From: Ostrinia nubilalis
Lineage: Eukaryota; Arthropoda; Insecta; Lepidoptera; Crambidae
DNA length: 64,000 nt
Direction: 5' to 3'
Assembly: GCF_963855985.1 (NCBI RefSeq)
Contig: NC_087100.1
Location: 4,499,001-4,563,000 of the forward strand
Below the pieces are notes generated by a model. That model was not told the DNA's origin. It made no database searches and saw only the letters and a list, made by a program, of their open reading frames with translations. Both the position numbers and the translations under genes were made by a program. Below are positions 54,881-64,000 of this stretch, one piece after another (position 1 is the first letter of the stretch; each line of letters opens with the position of its first letter).

Positions 54881-57304
54881 GTGATAACACAATAATAACT
54901 TTTAAACGCCTCATTTCCTTGATCGAGTGGAAGAAATGAACATAGTTCCTTCTAATGTCAGGAAGTTATGTTCACGAGTGTTAAAAGATATTAATTAATA
55001 AGCGATTCGTCTTTTTACTGTATTTTTTGGCATTTTCTGAATTTATGGCGGCGGCACTTACCTGGTTTAACCATTAATAATGAGTCGACTCTTTAATATT
55101 TCCCCGGGGCAAAAACTTGGGAATCGGAACTGGGCCTCATCACATATTCTGGGGTATATTTTTTACAAAGGCACGCATTCATTGCTAATTAATGTAGCAG
55201 TTTAGAACTTCGTTTAATCGAAAGGAGACGTTGGTTTATCAACATTATCATTAGGTCAATTTTAGTCCCTAAAGTAGGTACCTACTGCAGGAATACAATC
55301 CTCTTTTCATTATTAGAAGCAAATCGCTTTTTATTCGCAGTATGACTAGCTAAGAAACACAAGCCTCTGCTCTGGCTCTACTTCAGACTATGTAGGATTT
55401 ATTTATCTTTTGAGTACAAAATGGAGGTTTAGTAACCATCCCAAACAAAACCGGAAAACGCATTTTTCCTAAATTCATTACAGATAATAACGTAACTATC
55501 ACTTTTAAATAATGTTTCCTGTTTACATGTAGGTACGTAGGTACTTAATTACCATCAGTGAATCAGCTAAATACGAATAAGTGTTACCTAAACCTACTCC
55601 AGTGTATAAAAGAAAAAGAAATTCGTAATGATTATTAGCTTAATTAAGGAAAGTAGTAACGCAAAGGCGTTTCAGCCTCCATTACAGAGCTAATGTTTGG
55701 CAACAGCTTCTTAGCTAAGCTCGTAATAAATTAATTTATTTTAGTACCGTGATGATAATGGCCCACTGTGATGTAAAAATTAGAGTACAACAAAGTATAC
55801 CTTTTAAGGTTTAACCGACTTTAGTCGGTGACTCTCAAAATTTTCAAAGTTTTGTTTCATAGATTTTGAATTTGATTATGTCTATACGAGTAGATATAAG
55901 AGAAATACGCTTCTATGATGTTACAAACCGAATACTTAAATAATTTTTTGTCATTTATTTCGTGTCAAGTTTTTTGCCATTTGTTTACCTACACTTATTC
56001 ATTACAATAGGAACAACTGTATGAGTAATGACATTGACAAGTGCACGTATGAGACCTACTCCTCTTAACGATACCTATAGGGTCATCAAAGATTAACTCT
56101 TCCACTTTGGCTAAACATACACCTACGAATAAGCGCAAGCTCAAATATTGAAAATGCTTTTCCATCCCCGAAGAAGGCATCGCATCTTTCAAGTGCACTT
56201 TGAGAATCACTGCCTTATGTACTTAAACCTCCTTTGAGACGGTTAAAGCGCTGGCTAAATATGTATCAAAGTGTTATGAGGGAGCTAGACTAAACTAAAC
56301 TAGTCTTCCTAACGACCCGCCCGGGGTGCCAGTACCTATCTTGGAAAATGGCGGCCTCGCTATCACTTGCTTTATTAAAATTTCTTTACGACCCAATTTG
56401 TCACTTCGTGCTTGCTTATATTAGGGAAGGTGCTGTTTAGTTTTGTTTAGTGCAAAGATTTAATTAGTGTACCTATGTCTTTCGTATAACGCTAACGCTC
56501 GTATATTCACAAACATTAGGTAGGTACCTACGATGAGGTCTCACAGTGCGCGTGAACGCACATGGTGACATACGAACCAATCACAGAGCCCTATTCAACG
56601 CTGTGCGTCGACAGCTGCTTCACTTAAGCAATCGTTTGTGTAGGTAGACGGTGATAAGTGTCTCGTGGAACCCAAGTGGTCGCACGAGACCGGGGTAAGA
56701 ATGGATTCCTATTGTGGCTCGATTCTCTGACTTGAGCTACGGTACCTAATTAAGTAGAACTGCTAAAGTTTTTCTTAGGTCCTACTGAACTCTATAAATA
56801 CGATAGTACCTATAAAATAATACAGACAGATAAAATGTTTTACTAACAATATCGGAAAGCTAGCGCACAAAGTAATACCTACTTACCGAGGTAAGTAATT
56901 CGATCTCTACATCAATTTCTGCGTATCTTTACTTAGCTACGACGAGAAGTATTTTTATCTAATGTAAGTACTGAACAGTCAATATAAATAATAGAGACCG
57001 TTCTTGTCTAGGTTTTTAGGTCTACATTTACCTACAACTTTACGGCAATATTTACGACATAAAAAGTTTCGTAGTAAGTTTTAAAAAATGAAATCCTTGC
57101 TCCTAAAAGATCATTCATGTGTCTGTCTGTCACAAACTATATTCTGTTTGTTGGATAAACATTTTTGGGTCCACTACGCAGATGTACGAGTAAGTGGATA
57201 GTTTGTCTCAAAAAAGGCCGTATTGCGGGAATAGGAAAACTTTATACTTTCTTATCAATTGATAGAGCTTTGAGTGAAGACTTACTTGAGTACTTATATT
57301 TTGG
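54881..57304. other. No recognisable gene
   Basis: AT-rich DNA with the diverged MITE copy at 56497-56642. Short frames show no recognisable product. Confidence 0.6.
56497..56642. mobile_element. Diverged second copy of the intron-5 MITE
   Basis: GTATATTCACAAACATTAGG, CTATTCAACGCTGTGCGTCG and CACTTAAGCAATCGTTTGTG match the complement of 46077-46220, with a short insertion GTAGGTACCTA near the left end. Confidence 0.75.
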
Positions 57305-57834
57305 TTTAAGTAAATTTTATACTCCGTCGGGCTATGTCAGCGACTTTAGTTCGTTTACGGATTTCCTCATTTCTGATTCGATCTCGCAAAGAAACACCAA
57401 GCATAGCCCTCTCCATAGCACGCTGTGCAACTTTGAGCTTCTGTATAAGGCCTATAGTGAGAGGCCACGTTTCCGAGCCATAAGTTATCACTGGTAACAC
57501 ACATTGATTGTAGACTTTCGTCTTCAGGCATTGGGGTATTTTGGACGAAAAGATGTTACGTAGTTTTCCGACGGATTAGCAAGCTGAAGTGGCAATGGGC
57601 AGGGCACATAGTGCGCAGAACTGACGGCCGATGGGGCAGCAAGGTTCTGGAATGGAGGCCGCGTACCGGAAGGCGCAGCGTGGGACGTCCACCTACAAGG
57701 TGGACCGACGACATCGTAAAGGTAGCAGAGAAGCGCTGGACGCAGGCTGCTACCAATCGATCAACGTGGACAGCATTAGAGGAGGCCTATGTTCAGCAGT
57801 GGACGTCCTATGGCTGACATGATGATGATGATGA
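57305..57834. mobile_element. RTE LINE fragment with internal inversion
   Basis: 57565-57834 (plus) encodes the reverse transcriptase C-terminus: KLKWQWAGHIV, VLEWRPRTGRR, RPPTRWTDDIVKVA, EEAYVQQWTSYG, stop, then a GATGATGATG tail. The segment directly upstream in the element (PQCLK, VITYGSETW, AQRAMERAMLG, RTKVADIARR) lies at 57305-57557 on the minus strand. The two pieces would be nearly contiguous in an intact element and meet at ~57558-57565. This is the arrangement expected from twin priming during LINE insertion. Confidence 0.85.
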
Positions 57835-58908
57835 AATATACTAGAAGATACCTATTTTTATTAGTTTATTCAATAATGACAATAATCTTTTATTGAACTT
57901 GTGTTCTTAATATCGTTTAACGTACATTCCATCGCTTTTAATCTATTAAGACACTTTTAACTTTTTATTGAACTGGAATGCTTTTTCAGGACAGTGGCAA
58001 TTCAAATTAGGTTACAGTACATACTCGTATGTAACTACTTCTTATTGCCCTCTGCAGTTTTCACTACAAAGGTCCTTGCTGCCATTCGCTTTGAATTCAA
58101 AATCAAACGAGATTCAAATAGTTGCTGACGTCGCATAATTAGCGAGAGTTTCAAATCCCAGAGGAGGGGTCAAGGGTGCTCCGGTGCACCGAAATACTGC
58201 AAATTCGCCCCAATTGGAAACCTCTGCCTCTCAGGCTGAGTGCCGATGAATAAAACCACAGAACTGCCGCGTGTCTTATTTTCAGTTTTTACTAGCCAAA
58301 TTACTGGATATTCACGGAAGGAAGACTTAGTTTATGAAATGTGAAAAGATTCGTGGAATTTAAAGACCTAAATACCATAGAAAGTCCTTGTCAAGCAACA
58401 GTTTTTATGACTGACCGAAATTCACAAGGGCGAAGCTGCGGGCAAATGCTATCTTACTTATAAAAAGTATAATCTATCTTTATAGTTATTAACTCGCTAA
58501 AGGAAATGTTTTGTTTTAAATTTTTTAATTATATTAATTTTTGAGATAGCCTATTAAAGAATAGTCGGAGATTTTCCACCTACTCGTTTTAAAAACAATA
58601 TTGAAACTAAGCGTTTCTTTCACTTGCACTAAAGGGAGTGAAAGGGTGTCTAGAGTCGACCAAATCAATTTTTTTTCGCAGAATCAAAACTCTGGCTAGC
58701 TGAAATGAATCCACGAAAATTTAAAAGCGCTAACCTCCCAAAGTACGTAAGTGCTGATGAATAAAAAATCGCTCGAATTTTAAATACCATTTTGCTATTG
58801 GAGAGTCAATTTGTCTGCAGCGGTAACAGGGCAGTGGGACAGTCGATCATTTATCACTCGGTTGAATGTTATATACCTAGATAGTGTAGGTATATGGGTA
58901 GTAAGGTA
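57835..58908. other. No recognisable gene
   Basis: AT-rich with a probable repeat end near 58400-58450 (AATTCACAAGGGCGAAGCTG, CGGGC). Nothing coding seen. Confidence 0.55.
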
Positions 58909-59318
58909 GGTATTATCATAGCTGGGCACCGTTAATCAAATAGTTAACTTCGTTAATCGTTAAACCGTTAATAAAAAAATTAACTTCGTTAAACGTTAAA
59001 ACGTTACATTTCGCAAGATTTAACGCAAGTTAACGTTAATCGTTAATCCGTTAACACATGATTATAAAAGGAAAAAAAATAATTGTATGCAAGGTTCAAA
59101 TAATTTCGACAGCTTGTATCGCGCATGGAATTTATTCCTCTTTTATTTATGTTTGCGCTACAAGCTTTCGAAATTATTTGAACCTTGCATAAGTAGAATT
59201 ATTTTTTTCGTTTTAGTACAACTGCATTTCAGAATAAAAGCTTGTTTTTAAAAAAGTTTTTTAATTATTATTTTATTTTACACTTTTTAGTAGTATTATT
59301 AATTACAATACAATTTAG

Positions 59319-59545
59319 CACCAAAGTGCTTGAAAAGACAAATCCAACGAACCCAAACTCGATAAGTTTCCACCGTTTCGTTTTGGAATTCCTATGGCCA
59401 CCTCCAGACTCCATCATCAGGACCCTGGACATCATCTAGTACTAAAGTGCTCGAAAAGACAAATCTAACGAACCCAAATTCGATGCGATGCCGCCGTTTC
59501 ATTTAGGAGTTCCTATGGCCACCTCATGACTCCATCATCAGACCA
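59319..59545 (+). repeat. Two-copy ~122-bp tandem repeat inside the hAT element
   Basis: The unit beginning CAAAGTGCTTGAAAAGAC (about 59321) recurs at about 59443 with GCTCGAAAAGAC. The two share TCCTATGGCCACCTC and GACTCCATCATCAG. No coding role seen. Confidence 0.75.
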
Positions 59546-59596
59546 GCTCAATTGTACCATAACATTGCATTGTCATCGTACTTACATAAGTATACC

Positions 59597-60187
59597 AAAG
59601 GACAATGACCAAAAATGTATGGAGTGTGGTCCAAATGTCCACCACTAACAAGACCTATGTAGTAAAATAGTCTACTAAATACTGATTCATTATAAGCAAA
59701 CCGCAATCAAAAATATGCTGTCGGTAGAAAGTTATGACTGAATGAAAAGTCATGTTTTTTACCTTTTCATCTGAAAAATGTTCTTGATATCATTCTATCC
59801 ATCGTGCGATGTTATGTTATGTCGCTTAGTGTGCCGTGTTAGATTCTCGCTAAAAGAAAAAAAAATAAGCTCAGAAGAAAGACAACAATATTGGAATTAT
59901 GGTAGGGTGGTCGCTGCTCCGCCCCTATTGGTTGTAGGGTGATGAAATATAACCTAAAACCATCCTTGATAAATGGGCTATCCATAACAAAAATATTTTT
60001 TCAAATCGGACCAGTAGTTCCTGAGATTAGCGCTTAAACTACTACAATTTTTCATACGGTCATAACTTTTTACTGACAGCTTATTTTTTTTCGTCCCGTA
60101 CTGAAAGTTAATCTCTATTTAATGGACTATAAGCCAATATAGGTAATTAGTGGTGGACATTTGGACCACTTTTAGTCATTGTCCTTT
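59597..60187. mobile_element. MITE-like element nested in the hAT transposon
   Basis: Left end AAAGGACAATGACCAAAA and right end TTTTAGTCATTGTCCTTT are inverted copies. The repeats continue inward through GGTCCAAATGTCCACCACTA and its complement, about 55 bp with mismatches. About 590 bp in all, with no coding capacity. No clear target duplication is visible. Confidence 0.65.
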
Positions 60188-61265
60188 CAGATCAATCGGT
60201 TGAGGAAAACTGGTCTTAAATTCAGTTGCAAGAGTTGTCCCACACATACCTACTAAAGTGTCGTTAATAGTGATCTGGTTACAAAAACTGTTGTTTTGGG
60301 TTCTGGAAGTTCTGGAAGCCCGAACGTACTTGTCAGAACGCGTTTTTCTAGAGTTTTTCATCGTGCCTGCTGTATCTTTTTGGTAAATAGTAGTACTGGA
60401 TTAACGATTAACGGACTTAGGATAATTTAACGGAAGTTAACGAGTCCGTTAACAATTTTTAAAGTTAACTTAAAAGTTAATCCGTTAATAGAAATGTTAA
60501 CTTCGTTAATTAACGATTAACGGATTAACGACTTAATGCCCAGCTATGGGTATTATAGTAGATTTTTTTTTCTATTACAAAGCTAAGCCTAAAGTAGAGC
60601 TTGAACTATGTTGAATAAATAGTAATTAAACGTATAGGTAGGTACTGTATTTGGGACTTTATGAATGAAGTCCCAAATTGGATAACGAATGCTGGATAGA
60701 AATGAATGAATGGAAACTTTTATTGTCATACATCATAAGTCATACATACATTAACATAAGAAAAACATAACACGGTAAGTAAATATTACCTCGACTGGAG
60801 CTTTACTTTACTTTCAGTTGAACTTGAATCTCATTCCCGCATCTTTACATCGGCTTAAACTTAAAGTTATCAAAGCATTAATTTTGTTCATCAACGATGT
60901 TTGCAAACATATTTGACTACCTAATCCAAATATGAGAACCTTCCGTTCTCAAGTTGTGTGCCAACAAGCTACCTAACGTCTTGACTTAACGTACATCAGA
61001 CAATACATTTTTGTGGCAAAATAGTACCTATTGCATCCAGATAAGGTACCACGGTGTTACTTTGATGTGCCGCAGTCTGTCCGACTGGAGACGAGGGTCT
61101 GGAGTCTGCTCCCGGCAATATGTGTCAATCAATATGAGAGGCGACGAGTGCTTGCCGAACCAATGACTTTTGCGAGATAAAATGGTAATATGTAAGTACG
61201 TGTATGAGTTCTGGTGCTGGTGAATATTGGCAGTCAAGATAGAGCGTAGTTCTTTGGCATAAAAA

Positions 61266-61440
61266 ACTCATAAAACTCATTTATTTTTGCAAATAGGCTT
61301 TTATAAAGCACTTTTACCTGTTTCAGGACAATAAATTTGCCAGTGCTGAGAAGAAGCAGCGCAAGAAACTCAGTCACTATTGTCGGCCTCCCTTTCAAGG
61401 GTTTACAGCCTTTAAATACATAGTCAACACAATTGAGCTA
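61266..61440. repeat. Unclassified interspersed repeat, shared with 6505-6600
   Basis: CTCATTTATTTTTGCAAATA, GGCTTTTATAAAGCACTTTT and TTTCAGGACAATAAA occur here and, diverged, at 6505-6600 (GCAAATAGGCTTTAAAAAGT, CTTCAGGACAATAAATGGGC). Probably a lepidopteran retroposon; class not determined. Confidence 0.55.
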
Positions 61441-61660
61441 TTATCGCTTCTTTTAAATTAAATAAATTTTGATTGTGGAATTCAATACTAACCTTCCTAT
61501 CTAACGTAGTCAATAGAGTTAGATATAAGTGGCGATTACTACAGAAAATACCGTATTATTACGACTATTTCTATTTCTATATTAGGAGGCATTTACTTAA
61601 TTGACTTTTTCAGTGCTAATTTACCATTACTCGGTTTCAGAAAGGGTTTCAGCATGTTCG

Positions 61661-61722
61661 GTCGTTTCAGCCAAATGACGTCCACTGCTCATCAAAGGGC
61701 TCCCAGGATCTGCATGCAGTGA
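61661..61722 (-). mobile_element. Degraded RTE-like LINE 3' end
   Basis: GTTTCAGCCAAATGACGTCC and CACTGCTCATCAAAGGGCTC match the complement of the RTE 3' end seen elsewhere, without a long microsatellite tail. Boundaries uncertain. Confidence 0.5.
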
Positions 61723-62448
61723 AAAAGATACAAAAACTTGGAAATGTGGTATTTAACCCTTTTGATGTGATACACGACATTTAACCACTCTGATTACTTC
61801 TTTGTTGTAGCGGCGGAAATGGGCACAATTACGGCCTTTGTTGGTTTATTACCCGTGCTTATATTCTGCTTCCCTTTTAAGAGTATACTTATATCTTCAA
61901 AAGGGAAGTAAAATTTGAATTTTTTTTTTGTCAAAACTGTGTTTAAATATATTTTTTTTATCCTGACTGAAACAGGCAGAAAGCTACATTGCAATCAAGT
62001 GATAAGGTTGCGTTTAAAACCATACACATCAAAATGCAATAAAACAATCACATTGGAACGTAACCTAAAGAAATAAGCTAATTACCTAAAATTACCTAAT
62101 TATTGCAATTAAAGTAGTAGGTACAAACGACGGCACGTCAACGTAACCACTGTGGGTTCTTGTGCAGTTGTTGTAGGGGCGAGTTTGCAACAAAAATGGG
62201 TAATCTGATGTGCTGTCGTGTGTACATACAATATAATTATCTTAGCGCAGTTAAATGGAGTTTATCCACTATTCTAAAACTTAATTGCGAATGTTGTTAA
62301 TTACCGTTGGTACATGCCCGATACGTTGCAGACTTGCAGTAGCATTATTATCCTCCAGAGATATCTATGAATGCGCTCTTCTTGTTTTCGATTAGAGAAC
62401 GAAATAGGATTTCTAACTTAACCTTTAGCCTTTTCAACGTTGTTTTAT

Positions 62449-62672
<224 letters not shown>

Positions 62673-64000
62673 CCAACATCTCAATCTTTCAAGTATCAAA
62701 CAACGTCTTTCTTCCATCGTTCAAAGTTGTATATTTTTAGCTTTCTTTGGCCATATCACACGTAGAGATGACACATAATGTTGAACGACTTGTTGTGGAA
62801 GGGAAGCATTTTACACTGAATTTCAGCGCCATACCAGCCATACTTACATTCGTCAATGATCCATTCCACGAATGTCTGGCGCTAACATTTAAAGTCCAAT
62901 GCTGTCAATATATAGCTCTAAGCATGTATAATAATCCTTTTCACACTTCTGTGACCTCGTGCACCATAAAGGTTTTTTAAACCAGTGGGAAGCTTTTGAC
63001 CAGCATCTCACTTACTTAAAGGAAAATTATCAGTTTTTAAATTGGAGAAAACCAAGCCATTTTCCAGCAAACTTATATTCAGTGAGCAAATAAGTTTGCC
63101 TATAGAAATATACCATCTAAAAACTACAATAGTAGCAGCACTCACTAAGTGGCTCACAATCGTTTTCCCTAGAGTTAATATCCTGTTCTGTGACGTAGTT
63201 TCCTGCAAATATTCTTATTCTTGGGAATAATATATCGGCACCGGCTGCGCGAACTGATTTATTGACTCTGATATTGTCATATTATGAAAAGAGGTTTATT
63301 AGCTCATATTATTGATGGAGAAAATATGCTGCACCGAATATGAGTCTTGAAATGTAGAATTTGCTAGTGGCCAAAGGAATTTCGGTATTTCATTATAGGT
63401 ATGCATTATGCATTGTACACTGTACCTACTCCTATTAACTAAGTAGTACATCATTATATTATTATGGGCAGAGAAGGAAGAGAGTGATTACAAATGTTTT
63501 TTCAATCTAAGCATGACTTGTAAGGATTTTTTTTATCAATTATGTTCAGTTCAATAAAATTAAAGTAATATAATACAGGACATTTTGCGACAAAAATTTA
63601 CAGTCCGATGAGCTGACGACTGAAAAAAATTGACACGTACAAAAAAAAAGAAAAAAAAATTATTTTACCCGCGTCCATTAAAAGCAAATGCTCGTTGTAT
63701 AGCCTCTAATACTTCTGAAAGCCTCAAAATGTATTTAAGTAATTCCGGCTCGTTATCCCCCAGGTAATCTACTTCAATGGCTTTAGAAGTTTTTTAAAGC
63801 ATACTTAAAGTGCATTATCGAGGGCTATAAGCTGGATGTTAAAGTAACGGATACTTAAACGGAACCCAGCTGGTTACAAAGTCTGTTTATTGCGATAAAA
63901 ATTTTATTTGATTACGTCAATTTAGACGGCTGTATTTTTCACAGCTACTAATGGATTGCAGAACTGATTTTCTAATTGACATTAAGGAATTGACTTACAT

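Larger units (their letters stand above)
58917..60548. mobile_element. hAT-type DNA transposon (non-autonomous) with 8-bp duplication
   Basis: Ends CATAGCTGGGCA and TGCCCAGCTATG are perfect inverted 12-mers, flanked by GGTATTAT at 58909-58916 and 60549-60556. The 8-bp duplication and the TGGGCA-type end indicate the hAT superfamily. Both sub-terminal regions are dense in GTTAAC/GTTAATCGTTAA repeats. Inside lie a short inverted repeat (59085-59200), a ~122-bp tandem duplication (59319-59540), and a nested inverted-repeat element (59597-60187). A minus-strand frame starting at 60361, just inside the right end, could be a transposase N-terminal remnant but is too short to be sure. Confidence 0.85.

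Noticed and set aside
57556..57822. Three overlapping frames of 63-68 codons on both strands
   Set aside because: One is the RTE reverse transcriptase C-terminus and the others are its shifted or antisense shadows; not a host gene.

Overview
This is a window of an insect nuclear genome, almost certainly a moth or butterfly (Lepidoptera). It is AT-rich with GC-rich, intron-split coding exons, GT-AG introns and no operon organisation. It is packed with retroposons typical of Lepidoptera: RTE-type LINE 3' ends with CATCAT/GATGAT microsatellite tails, tRNA-derived SINEs, a Lep1-like Helitron relative with a GTCT microsatellite, and several MITE families. The exact species cannot be read from the sequence.

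Two protein-coding genes are well supported, both on the plus strand. (1) NTAN1, protein N-terminal asparagine amidohydrolase, has six coding exons between 40728 and 47176 and encodes about 313 residues. (2) A BRI3-type (brain protein I3) small membrane protein has two coding exons between 49827 and 51589 and encodes 124 residues. A possible third gene is a 159-codon minus-strand reading frame (51628-52107) antisense to the BRI3 3' end; its last ~50 codons come from a MITE. I do not recognise it.

The most striking feature is the NTAN1 locus. Four of its six coding exons carry local tandem partial copies. Three of these duplications (exons 1, 3 and 5) span the 3' part of the exon plus its 5' splice site: about 9 copies of exon 1, about 7-8 of exon 3 and 3 extra of exon 5. 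One partial copy of the 5' end of exon 4 also exists, and the region upstream of the gene is duplicated. Several exon-1 copies are exactly 117 nt, phase-symmetric and open, so they could be spliced in without breaking the frame; others have a 1-nt deletion. Transposons (a hAT MITE, an RTE end) have landed in the arrays.

Layout: 1-40 kb has no recognisable gene. It is either a gene desert or a long intron, with MITEs, SINEs, RTE ends, a 4 x ~190 bp tandem array (7595-8340), a long inverted repeat with internal tandem units (19202-19995), and an internally deleted piggyBac element (29383-30755) that itself holds a nested hAT MITE. A few GC-rich patches look like promoters, first exons or enhancers. 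40-52 kb holds the two genes. 52-64 kb is again gene-free, with MITEs, a tRNA-SINE (about 54560-54880), an RTE copy inverted in the twin-priming style (57305-57834), a 1.6 kb hAT element with an 8-bp target duplication and a nested inverted repeat (58917-60548), and a ~220 bp (TG)n microsatellite.
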